Below are positions 56,712-64,000 of a DNA stretch of 64,000 nt, piece by piece. The notes under the pieces are model-generated. The model was not told the DNA's origin. It ran no database searches and saw only the letters and a list, made by a program, of their open reading frames with translations. The DNA comes from Tolypothrix tenuis PCC 7101 (GTDB lineage: Bacteria > Cyanobacteriota > Cyanobacteriia > Cyanobacteriales > Nostocaceae): positions 3,297,725 through 3,361,724 of the forward strand of contig NZ_AP018248.1 in the NCBI RefSeq assembly GCF_002368295.1, given 5' to 3'. A program made the position numbers and the translations under genes. Positions within the stretch are counted from its first letter, which is position 1; each line of letters opens with the position of its first letter.

Positions 56712-57651
56712 TTAACTCTGTTTCATTCCCCATTTATCCACAGTTCTCAACTCAATTAAGTGGAAAAGGTAATTCACAGCTAAACCCAAACTAGCAATCA
56801 CGACTAACCCAGCAAATACACGATCCGTTTGCAGTGTGTCTACAATTTCTTTCACGGTTCCGGGTACAGGTGTCATCACTGCAACTTGATGTCCAAGATA
56901 GACGGCTTCTTCTATGGAATGGGTGATTAAAATCAATGTTACCCCTGTACTGTGCCAAATATTGTTGAGTTCATATTGCAGTTGAGTACGGGTTAAAGCA
57001 TCGAGTGCTGCAAATGGTTCATCCATGAGCAAAACTTGAGGTTTAACAGCCAAGGCGCGTGCGATCGCCACTCGTTGTTTCATCCCACCTGAGAGTTGAT
57101 GCGGATATTTATCCCTGGATGCGGAGACTCCCACTAATTCCAGATATCTGCAAGCTTCAGCAATGGCGGTTTTACCTCTGGCTTTATTTGTCGTTTCCAA
57201 CGCATAAACTACATTTTGCAATACAGTTTGCCAAGGTAAGAGCTGTTCAAAGTCTTGAAAAACAATCATTCTCTCGGGACTGGGTGTGGTGATGCGCTTA
57301 CCTGCAATTAATAATTCGCCACTAGTGACAGGTACAAAACCTGCGATCGCTTTTAACAGGGTACTCTTTCCACAACCCGAAGCAATACTGCTCGGTTAAG
57401 GATTTTCAACTCGGAATTTGGTTTGGGGAAAAGGTGAAAGGGTAAGGGTTAAAGGTTTTTTCTTGCCCCTTTTCCCCTTCCCCTTTCCCCCTTAACCGAC
57501 AAGTATTGCAACCCGAAGGCCCAATGATGGCAAACTTTTCTCCCGATTTCACACTAAAGTTAACATCTTGTACAGCCGTAAATTTCTGCTTACTATCTTT
57601 GTAGCTAATATGCACATTTTTAGCTGCAATCAACGAGTCTAAATCTGCCAT
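56712..57651 (-). pseudogene. broken ABC transporter ATPase (nitrate/sulfonate type), fused to a permease C-terminus and split by a MITE
   Basis: The 5' part from ATG 57651 reads MADLDSLIAAKNVHISYKDS... up to AIIGPSGC, then a 126-bp element (57383-57508) cuts Walker A. Removing it and one 10-bp duplicate restores GPSGCGKSTL in frame. The rest has VFQDFEQLLPWQTV (Q-loop), LSGGMKQRVAIARAL and LLMDEPFAALD, but stops resembling an ATPase after MTPVPGTVKEIVDT. The last 40 residues (56712-56834), TDRVFAGLVVIASLGLAVNY and onward, match the C-terminus of an ABC permease. A deletion therefore joined the two genes in frame. The transporter cannot work. Neighbour on the 5' side is the remnant binding-protein gene. 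Confidence 0.85.
57383..57508 (-). mobile_element. MITE-like element, copy 4 (126 bp), inserted in an ABC ATPase gene
   Basis: Terminal inverted repeats CAATACTGCTCGGTTAAG and its partner ...CTTAACCGACAAGTATTG. It is flanked by the exact 10-bp duplication CAACCCGAAG (57373-57382 and 57509-57518). The interior is the same purine/pyrimidine pair of arms as in the other copies. Orientation is opposite to copies 1 and 3. Confidence 0.85.
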
Positions 57652-57654
57652 AAA

Positions 57655-57885
57655 TTAATCTCCACCAGCACCTTGAAGTGTCGGTAAAATTAATTCATCA
57701 ATTGATTTTGGCTGCTTGTTTAGCATCCCTATTTCATGCATGAATGCGGCATATTTAAGAAAGGCTTTTGGCTCTGTACCGTAGGCTACAGCTTTATTCT
57801 TCAGCCATTTTTGATATTGTGCCACTGATACCTTACCGCCATCTATTTGCGAGAGAATTTTTGCAACCTCGGCTCTCATACTCAT
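57655..57885 (-). pseudogene. C-terminal remnant of an ABC transporter substrate-binding protein
   Basis: 76 codons ending ...AFMHEIGMLNKQPKSIDELI then LPTLQGAGGD, three bases before the ATPase ATG. The pattern KYAAFMHEIGMLNKQP is that of the C-terminus of NMT1/SsuA/TauA-like periplasmic binding proteins. Nothing of the N-terminal signal peptide or first lobe remains; the sequence upstream is replaced by the CRISPR array, whose last repeat starts 13 bases away. The ATG at 57885 is probably an internal Met, not a real start. Confidence 0.7.
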
Positions 57886-57898
57886 CCAAGTGAGCCTT

Positions 57899-58943
57899 GT
57901 TTTAATCCCTAATAGGGATTAAGTGAAGTTTAAACGCTAATGCTTGAGTAAGTGTGCTGGCAATGTCACGTTTCAATCCCTAATAGGGATTAAGTGAAGT
58001 TTAAACTTTACCTGGATAAGAAAATCGCCTTAACCTTCTCTTGTTTCAATCCCTAATAGGGATTAAGTGAAGTTTAAACAATAATACGCCCATTAGAAGC
58101 GAACCAATTTAGTTTCAATCCCTAATAGGGATTAAGTGAAGTTTAAACGAGCGCCAATACAAGGCAATGATGGACGAGGAAAAAGGTTTCAATCCCTAAT
58201 AGGGATTAAGTGAAGTTTAAACCTCATGGAGTGAAAGTTGGAACTCCCACCACTGTGTTTCAATCCCTAATAGGGATTAAGTGAAGTTTAAACTTAAAGG
58301 AAGCAAAAAGCCGTTGTTACTTATCGAGTTTCAATCCCTAATAGGGATTAAGTGAAGTTTAAACCAAATTCTGATATTCCGAATTACACCCCAGATCCGT
58401 TTCAATCCCTAATAGGGATTAAGTGAAGTTTAAACACATTATCCTATTGACACTACCGACAATCAAAGTTACGTTTCAATCCCTAATAGGGATTAAGTGA
58501 AGTTTAAACGTAATAGGTTTATCAAAATACTGGAGGCTATTAGGTTTCAATCCCTAATAGGGATTAAGTGAAGTTTAAACGAAATTCAATGAGTGGGTTT
58601 TCGCCAAGAGTTGTGTTTCAATCCCTAATAGGGATTAAGTGAAGTTTAAACTAAAAATCCTTCACCCGAATACATAGAAGCAGCAAGTTTCAATCCCTAA
58701 TAGGGATTAAGTGAAGTTTAAACTTGCCTTTACTAGCGTTTTTATCGCTAGCTATTGCTGATTCGTTTCAATCCCTAATAGGGATTAAGTGAAGTTTAAA
58801 CGAAAGGCAGGCAAACTGGGGCATCGATAGTATATGTTTCAATCCCTAATAGGGATTAAGTGAAGTTTAAACACAGTCAGCACCCCTCAAACCCTTGCAA
58901 ATCAAGGTTTCAATCCCTAATAGGGATTAAGTGAAGTTTAAAC
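57899..58943 (-). CRISPR. CRISPR array, 15 repeats of 37 bp and 14 spacers
   Basis: Repeat (plus strand) starts GTTTCAATCCCTAATAGGG and ends TTAAGTGAAGTTTAAAC; it holds the palindrome AATCCCTA-A-TAGGGATT. Starts: 57899, 57970, 58043, 58112, 58186, 58257, 58328, 58399, 58473, 58544, 58615, 58687, 58765, 58836, 58907. Spacers are 32-41 bases, nine of them 34. All repeats are identical except the first (57899), where C5 is T. Read on the minus strand the repeat ends GGGATTGAAAC, giving the usual ATTGAAAC crRNA handle, so transcription should run leftward from a leader at the right end; the altered leftmost repeat is then the old, trailer end. No cas gene is in the window. Type (I-D or III-like) is not resolved. 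Confidence 0.97.
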
Positions 58944-59250
58944 AGCGGAAGCCCCAAAGCCAATGTATATATAGTTTTCAAGGTACTGTTGCGCGGACAG
59001 TGCAATCATAACATAAGCAATAATGAAACAGCAAACCCAAAATAGCTGAAAGTCAATCTCTGTAAGGTGCGCGGGTGATTGGACAGCAATAAATCAGTAG
59101 AAGCCTTATATACAAATAGTTTTAACGGTTTTTGGTGAGATTACTTTTCTAACACCTACCCATCCGCGCATTCTGGCAAGAAAAGAGTATGGTTGCGGGC
59201 GGCTGATATTCAATCATAGCAGCACAGGCAATGCATTAGGGAAGGCTAAA
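58944..59250 (-). promoter_or_regulatory. putative CRISPR leader
   Basis: AT-rich region beside the conserved end of the array. On the complement it contains TTATGTTATGATTGCAC (a -10-like TATGAT), and ACCTTGAAAACTATATATAC close to the first repeat. TAGGTGTTAGAAAAGTAATC lies further upstream. The layout is that of cyanobacterial leaders, but the transcription start cannot be fixed. Confidence 0.55.
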
Positions 59251-59282
59251 ACATCAATTATTGAGAGCTAGTTAATCGAAAA

Positions 59283-59610
59283 ATTGGCTCGTTGGTTGTG
59301 AAGGAGAGCTGGTTGTGCGTGAAGGAGATCTGGTTGTGCGTGAAGGAGCGCTCATTGATAGACAACCCGATCATGTTGGTTATGAAGGAACCGATGTTCT
59401 CTATGGATGAGCGCTCATTGGTAGACAACCCGATCACGTTGGTTGTGAAGGAACCGATGTTCTCTATGGATGAGCGCTCATTGGTAGAGAACCCGATCAC
59501 GTTGGTTATGAAGGAACCAATGTTCTCTATGGATGAGCGCTCGTTGATAGACAACCCGATCAGGTTGGTTATGAAGGAACCAATGTTCTCTATGGATGAG
59601 CGATCGCAAG
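59283..59610. repeat. nested minisatellite: 63-bp tandem repeat built from 21-bp units
   Basis: GAGCGCTC(A/G)TTG starts at 59346, 59409, 59472 and 59535, exactly 63 bases apart, with a broken fifth at 59598. Just before, two 21-bp units GAGAGCTGGTTGTGCGTGAAG-like and GAGATCTGGTTGTGCGTGAAG-like abut. Each 63-mer splits into three related 21-mers. As 21 and 63 are multiples of 3, frames stay open on both strands (peptides such as ERSLIDN-PIMLVMK-EPMFSMD, or NERSSIENIGSFITN), so coding is doubtful and no start or ribosome-binding site stands out. Confidence 0.85.
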
Positions 59611-59644
59611 CTATGTAGACGCAGTCTATCCGTAGAAATCGCAT

Positions 59645-60051
59645 CCAGTAGTGCTAATTGTTGACTTTGTCTGATATGTATAGGCGCGGGTAAACTACGC
59701 AATTATACTCAGCAATGAAGTGTGTAAAGATATTTGTCCACTGCCTCACAAATCCCGTGGTTTTTGCGATTGCTACCCTGCGGGAAGGCTCCGCCTACGT
59801 CGTTCCTCTTGGCTGTGGACAGGCTTCGAGAGCGATCGCACAACCATTAGTTAGATGATCAAACCAAGCACTAGGGGGAATTTTAAGACTTGTGTGTACA
59901 CCGTAGCCCACTAGGAGAGGGGAGCAAGAGATTCAATTCCCCTTCTCCCCCAGGGAGAAGGGGTTAGGGGATGAGGGCGCGAGGTATTTGTACAACGCCC
60001 GCCCTATATAGCTTTTAGCTTAAGTTGACACCAATGCATCTTGTCCGCCCA
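59645..60051. other. gap with composite repeats
   Basis: TACCCTGCGGGAAGGCTCCG at 59774-59793 is a common Nostocales repeat. A partial, inverted copy of the 45973-46174 element lies at about 59916-60036. No gene seen. Confidence 0.55.
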
Positions 60052-60120
60052 GGACGGGCAAGATGCCCATCCCACAAGAGTTTGAGCAATGCACTATTTT
60101 AGTCTAGACACGCTACTACA
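60038..60120. repeat. inverted-repeat element related to 56553-56632
   Basis: GCATCTTGTCCGCCCAGGAC, GGGCAAGATGCCCATCCCAC and TTTAGTCTAGACACGCTACT are the complement, in order, of segments at about 56515-56660. Confidence 0.65.
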
Positions 60121-60544
60121 TTCAATTCAGATTTTTGTTCACGTGTTGTGATATATAGCTCATGGTTATGGTGTTGTGCCCATTCTCTACCAGAAATCTC
60201 GACAACACAAATACTCATTAATGCCTTGGGATGATGTGAGGCTTGATATTGGCGATCGCTTGATTGTTTTAGCCACTAGCAATAGTTTACAGCGAATTGA
60301 ATGGGGTGAAATGCTACCTCGCCTTTGGCAAGTGCAAATCGAACAAGCTGTGACTAGTAGTGCTATGGCTCATGCTGTAGAGAAAATCACCTTGATTACA
60401 GGATGTACTGCTGCTGATGTTCTGCAATGGATGAATAATTTGCCCACAGTATTACCAACACTACTTTATAAATACCAAGCTCAACATCTGGTACGCGAGT
60501 TAAAAAAATTACAAATTATTGCCAGCGTCATCTTGATTAAATAA
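60052..60544 (+). pseudogene. C-terminal fragment of a potassium channel/NAD-binding (RCK) protein
   Basis: From about 60152 the frame reads YIAHGYGVVPILYQKSR, then MPWDDVRLDIGDRLIVLATS, the RCK_C-like end of cyanobacterial potassium-channel family proteins, continuing to IIASVILIK and TAA 60542-60544. A TGA at 60149-60151 and dispersed repeats lie directly upstream, so pore and Rossmann parts are missing. A GTG at 60176 could start a 122-residue protein, but no ribosome-binding site is seen. Best read as a decayed gene cut by repeat insertion or deletion; start coordinate is approximate. Confidence 0.65.
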
Positions 60545-60778
60545 GCCTGGAAGAAGGCAGTCCCAATTAAACAAGTTTCACAAGCCTTATATAATATCAA
60601 GTCCGGCTAATTACTTACGATATGGTTGGTCATTGGGAATTGGTCATTAGTAATTATTAAACTGGATTTTTCTTTCCCATTACCCATGACCCATGACCCA
60701 TTACCAACCTTCACAGATATGATAAGTCCTCAAACGGACATGATATGAAAATTTAGCTTTGTTAAGGTTGAATTGATA

Positions 60779-61465
60779 CTATGCTGTTGTAATTGCTTGA
60801 ATGGCTAAAGGTGAACTGTCAAACTGTGTTAACAAGTCAGCTGGGTCATTGTAAATAGCGATCGCATTTTCTAATTGATCATCATCAAAGCCACCGCAAC
60901 GCAGCGCAATCACATCAACACCAGCTTTATTTGCTGACTCAATATCATAAGGAGTATCACCCAGCATTACTACCTGGGATGCGGGAATGTTCAGCCTATC
61001 CAAAGCAGCTTGCACAATATCTGGAGCTGGTTTAGAAGATTCAGCATCGTTAGATGTGGTGGCTTCATCTTGACTGAGTAAGTCGTCAATGTGTCCTGCT
61101 TTTAGCAATACCGAAAGTTCTTGACTGCTGGCTGAACTAGCGATGATCAGGCGTAATCCCACAGATTGCATTTTCAATATTAGTTCCCGCGCCCCATTGG
61201 TAGGAGTCAGCTCTTTACTAAACTTGTTAATGATTAGTTCTTTGCGTTTATCGGCAATTTGCTTACCTTTACCTTGTTGATCCGAAAGTCCTGGCACAAA
61301 TTTGGGAATAATCTGGTCGCCTCCCATGCCAATTAGCGGTCGGACTTGTGTAAACTTTACCTCATAGCCAAATTCTGCAAATGCTTCTACCCAAGCTTCA
61401 GCATGAGCATTATTACTAAGAATCAGTGTCCCATCTACATCTAGAATTACACCTTGGTATGCCAT
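60779..61465 (-). CDS. HAD-family hydrolase (beta-phosphoglucomutase/phosphatase-like)
   Basis: 228 residues. HAD motif I DVDGT (nucleophile D9, acid D11), motif II around IIASSAS, motif III Lys in SSKPAPDIVQAAL, and motif IV GDTPYDIESA. A helical cap (about 17-90) makes it subfamily I, like phosphoglycolate phosphatase and beta-phosphoglucomutase. Substrate unknown. Monocistronic, flanked by repeat-rich gaps. Confidence 0.88.
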   Translation of the reverse strand: MAYQGVILDVDGTLILSNNAHAEAWVEAFAEFGYEVKFTQVRPLIGMGGDQIIPKFVPGLSDQQGKGKQIADKRKELIINKFSKELTPTNGARELILKMQSVGLRLIIASSASSQELSVLLKAGHIDDLLSQDEATTSNDAESSKPAPDIVQAALDRLNIPASQVVMLGDTPYDIESANKAGVDVIALRCGGFDDDQLENAIAIYNDPADLLTQFDSSPLAIQAITTA

Positions 61466-61796
61466 TGCAAATCTCTAGGTTACTTTAGTGCTTCTACTCT
61501 AGTGAAAGCTTTCTGTTCTTACCTCTATCTCGATTGTTACTTCTATTGGCAGAATTATATGGGGCATTGGGCATTGGGCATTGGGCATTGAGTAATGGGT
61601 AATGGGTAATGGGTAATTGGTAATTGGTAATAGATATTTCTCCCGTGCTTCCTCATCCTCCTCATCTCCCTCATCTGTCTCACCCAATCCCCAGTCCCCA
61701 GTCCCCAGTCCCCAGTCCCTAATCCCCAGTCCCCATTTATATGACAATAAATAAATTGCCGCCTTGCTGTACTTTGTAAACGCTGAAGAAGTAAAT
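61466..61796. repeat. repeat-filled divergent intergenic region
   Basis: GGGCATT heptamers (61562-61590), TGGGTAA heptamers (61592-61632), CCTCAT-type short repeats (61650-61680) and CCCCAGT heptamers (61683-61735). These occupy most of the space between the divergent HAD and acyl-CoA-dehydrogenase-family genes; the promoters must lie at the edges. Confidence 0.8.
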
Positions 61797-62972
61797 ATGG
61801 TCAAACTTAATACATCTCCAGTGACACCTAGCACCGATTTATTTGAGCGTGTCGCTTCTCTGGCTGCTGACTTTGCTACTCGCGCTGCAGTGCACGATCT
61901 CGATGGTTCTTTTCCATTTGAGAATTTTACGGCTCTCCAGCAAGCGCAGCTCTTGAATTTGACTGTTCCTAAAGAGTTTGGCGGACAGGCTTTAGGATAT
62001 GCGGCTGTCAGTCGGGTGATTGAAACTATAGCTAGTGGGGATGCGGCTACGGCTTTAGTGTTGACGATGCATTATCTCCAACACGCTAATGCTAGCCGTT
62101 CACGTCGCTGGCCAGAAGAGATTTATCAACGGTTGTGTCGGGAATCGTTGGCAGGTATTGCTTTATTAAATGCTGCCCGGGTGGAACCAGAATTAGGTAC
62201 GCCAGCGAGGGGTGGATTACCTGCAACCACAGCTCAACAAACCCCAGATGGTTGGCTATTAAATGGTCATAAAATATACACTACAGGCAGTCCAATTTTA
62301 AGCTACTTCGTTGTGTGGGCGCGCACCACAGAGCCAGAACCGCGAGTAGGAAATTTTCTCGTACCTCGTGATGTTCCTGGTGTACGAATTGCAGAGACTT
62401 GGGATCATTTGGGAATGAGGGCTACTGGTAGCCATGACCTGATTTTAGAAAATGCCTTAATTCCTTTAGAATACGCTTTAGATATTCGCCCATTGTCAGC
62501 TTGGTCATTACCAGACCCCTTGCAATTAGCTGGTAATAGCCTGTGGCTGAGTGCTTTGTATCAAGGTGTAGCCAAAGCCGCCCGTGATTGGTTAGTAGGT
62601 TATTTAAATGAGCGATCGCCTTCTAACTTAGGAGCTAGTTTAGCCACTCTACCCCGCTTTCAAACCGCAATGGGTGAAATTGAAGCTTTACTCTACGCCA
62701 GCGATCGCCTAATTTACGGTTTAGCCCACGATATCGACCGCGCCGAGTATGATAACACCGTAGCATTACAGGCACATTCCGTAAAATATATCACCACAAG
62801 TAACGCCATTCGCGCCGTTGAAACAGGACTAGAACTAATTGGTAATCCTGGCTTATCACGTCATAACCCTTTAGAAAGATACTATCGCGACGTTCTATGC
62901 AGCCGCATCCATACCCCACAGAATGATGCGATTTGTATGTCGTTGGGTAAGAGGGCGTTGGGGAATGGGTAA
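61797..62972 (+). CDS. acyl-CoA dehydrogenase-family flavoprotein (SfnB/DszC-like)
   Basis: 391 residues from ATG 61797. Typical three-part fold: helical N-terminus (LTVPKEFGGQALGYAAVSRV), beta domain with FAD contacts (GHKIYTTGSPILSYFVVWAR, WDHLGMRATGSHDLILENAL) and helical C-terminus (ELIGNPGLSRHNPLERYYRD, VLCSRIHTPQNDAICMSLGK). The C-terminal RH-P-ERYYRDV segment is like SfnB/DszC-type flavin enzymes rather than classical fatty-acid dehydrogenases with a catalytic Glu. It lies 379 bases upstream of ssuD on the same strand, pointing to organosulfur use; this role is inferred from context. Confidence 0.82.
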   Translation: MVKLNTSPVTPSTDLFERVASLAADFATRAAVHDLDGSFPFENFTALQQAQLLNLTVPKEFGGQALGYAAVSRVIETIASGDAATALVLTMHYLQHANASRSRRWPEEIYQRLCRESLAGIALLNAARVEPELGTPARGGLPATTAQQTPDGWLLNGHKIYTTGSPILSYFVVWARTTEPEPRVGNFLVPRDVPGVRIAETWDHLGMRATGSHDLILENALIPLEYALDIRPLSAWSLPDPLQLAGNSLWLSALYQGVAKAARDWLVGYLNERSPSNLGASLATLPRFQTAMGEIEALLYASDRLIYGLAHDIDRAEYDNTVALQAHSVKYITTSNAIRAVETGLELIGNPGLSRHNPLERYYRDVLCSRIHTPQNDAICMSLGKRALGNG

Positions 62973-63026
62973 TGGGGATTGGGGATTGGGGAATGGGTAA
63001 TGGGTAATGGGTAATGGGTAATGGGG
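62970..63026. repeat. TGGGTAA heptamer array
   Basis: GGGGATT and TGGGTAA units immediately after the acyl-CoA-dehydrogenase-family stop codon. Confidence 0.8.
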
Positions 63027-63035
63027 CAAATTACT

Positions 63036-63196
63036 TTTGACCTTTGACCCTTGACCCTTGACCCTTGACCCTTGACCCTTGACCCTTGACCTTTGACCCT
63101 TGACCTTTGACCCTTGACCCTTGACCTTTGACCCTTGACCTTTGACCTTTGACCCTTGACCTTTGACCTTTGACCTTTGACCTTTGACCCTTGACC
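63036..63196. repeat. (C/T)TTGACC heptamer array, 23 units
   Basis: Twenty-three head-to-tail 7-bp units without a slip, differing only at the first base (C or T). It is the longest simple tandem array in the window. Confidence 0.95.
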
Positions 63197-63351
63197 CTTA
63201 AGTTCATCGCGTCTCTACAATTGACTTTTCAACCTGTTGCTTTCCCTGCATACCTATGCAATACTCTTAGATGACAAATAAATACGGTATACACATAGAA
63301 TTACCGTAGTTTTATAGAAATCTGATTTTGCAGCCATATTAAATAGGGATT

Positions 63352-64000
63352 ATGCAACTACTTTGGTTTATCCCCACGCACGGAGAAGGACGCTATCTTG
63401 GTACTACTATAGGCGCGAGGGCAGTAAATTTTGATTATTGGCGACAAATTGCCCAAGCCATCGATCACTTGGGTTTTACAGGTGCTTTGTTACCAACAGG
63501 GCGTTCTTGTGAAGATGCGTGGATTTTGGCATCAACGCTAGCAACCCATACAAAAAAAATGCGGTTTCTGGTGGCGATTCGCCCGGGGTTGATGTCACCA
63601 GGAGTTGCGGCGCGGATGGCTGCGACGTTTGACCGGATTTCTGGGGGACGCTTGCTAATTAATGTGGTTACAGGTGGCGATCCCGTAGAGTTGGCGGGTG
63701 ATGGTTTGCATCTTTCCCATGACGATCGTTATAAACTCACCGATGAATTTTTGACAGTGTGGCGGCAAATCGCAGCGAATGAAGTTACTAACTTCCAAGG
63801 CGATTATCTCAACATCCAAGAAGGGAAGATTTTATTTCCACCTGTACAGAAACCATATCCACCGTTGTGGTTTGGTGGTTCTTCTCCCATTGCTCAAGAA
63901 ATTGCTGCCAAGCACGTAGATGTTTACTTAACTTGGGGTGAAACACCTGCACAAGTTGCCCAAAAAATTGCCTCAGTGCGTCGGCTAGCAGAAGCGCAAG
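63352..64000 (+). CDS. ssuD: FMNH2-dependent alkanesulfonate monooxygenase SsuD, 5' part
   Basis: 216 codons are present before the window ends. MQLLWFIPTHGEGRYLGTTI and the following GARAVNFDYWRQIAQAID fit SsuD of the bacterial luciferase-like family, as do PTGRSCEDAW, VAIRPGLMSPGVAARMAATF, FDRISGGRLLINVVTGGDP and PLWFGGSSPIAQEIAA. It releases sulfite from alkanesulfonates using reduced FMN, a response to sulfate shortage. The conserved Cys of the GRSCEDAW motif is present. With the upstream flavoprotein gene it may form an organosulfur-scavenging unit; the rest lies beyond the window. Confidence 0.93.
   Translation, partial: MQLLWFIPTHGEGRYLGTTIGARAVNFDYWRQIAQAIDHLGFTGALLPTGRSCEDAWILASTLATHTKKMRFLVAIRPGLMSPGVAARMAATFDRISGGRLLINVVTGGDPVELAGDGLHLSHDDRYKLTDEFLTVWRQIAANEVTNFQGDYLNIQEGKILFPPVQKPYPPLWFGGSSPIAQEIAAKHVDVYLTWGETPAQVAQKIASVRRLAEAQ

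Noticed and set aside
59258..59644. Two long overlapping open frames on opposite strands (about 128 and 108 codons) over the minisatellite
   Set aside because: They are open only because the tandem period is a multiple of three; neither has a ribosome-binding site or recognisable domain, so the region is listed as a repeat.
60176..60544. Treating the potassium-channel fragment as a complete 122-residue gene
   Set aside because: The frame begins in the middle of a conserved domain, starts with GTG without a ribosome-binding site, and repeats lie directly upstream.

Overview
The window is chromosomal DNA of a filamentous, heterocyst-forming-type cyanobacterium (Nostocales; Tolypothrix, Calothrix, Scytonema or Nostoc-like, not resolved further). 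Signs are the very frequent HIP1 octamer GCGATCGC, AT-rich intergenic DNA packed with heptamer repeats of the TTACCCA/TTGACCC type, several giant hybrid histidine kinases, an SbtA/SbtB/carbonic anhydrase set, and closest-looking housekeeping genes (SecA, DnaG, RlmN) of cyanobacterial form. I see no tRNA, rRNA or intact transposase gene.

Layout. 1-8 kb: 3' part of rlmN, a PAS histidine kinase coupled to an isochorismatase-like hydrolase, a secreted TPR-CHAT protein, and a membrane-anchored dihaem cytochrome c. 8.2-14 kb: a toxin-antitoxin pair with a nonsense codon in the toxin, secA, an unknown gene, and an intact DUF2281/PIN (VapBC-type) pair. 13.7-16.3 kb: sbtA-sbtB-beta-carbonic anhydrase operon for inorganic carbon uptake, then a small tyrosine-phosphatase-like gene. 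16.3-28.5 kb: two giant hybrid histidine kinases flanking a beta-lactamase-fold protein and a zinc-protease-like gene. 28.8-31.7 kb: FecCD-type permease and FecE-type ATPase split by an Rpn/DUF4351 nuclease gene. 31.8-38.5 kb: a Ser/Thr kinase-AAA-GAF-histidine kinase giant and a J-domain protein. 39-48.5 kb: small membrane or lipid-anchored proteins, an orphan antitoxin with a truncated PIN toxin, an amidase, dnaG, a DUF3592 protein, a 1.3-kb non-coding stretch with two tandem copies of a strongly structured element, and a GT21-like glycosyltransferase. 48.7-56.2 kb: class A PBP, ClC channel with CBS and USP domains, and katG.

56.2-64 kb is a decaying, repeat-rich region. A nitrate/sulfonate-type ABC transporter operon is ruined in all three genes: the permease is reduced to its C-terminus fused in frame to a shortened ATPase, the ATPase Walker A is split by a 126-bp MITE with a 10-bp target duplication, and the binding protein keeps only its C-terminal part next to a 15-repeat CRISPR array without cas genes in the window. 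A nested 21/63-bp minisatellite, composite MITE-like repeats and a potassium-channel fragment follow, then a HAD phosphatase, an acyl-CoA-dehydrogenase-family gene and the start of ssuD.

The most novel-looking items are the tandem structured non-coding elements at about 46.25-47.03 kb and a mobile 103-126-bp inverted-repeat element present in four copies, two of which show clear target duplications.
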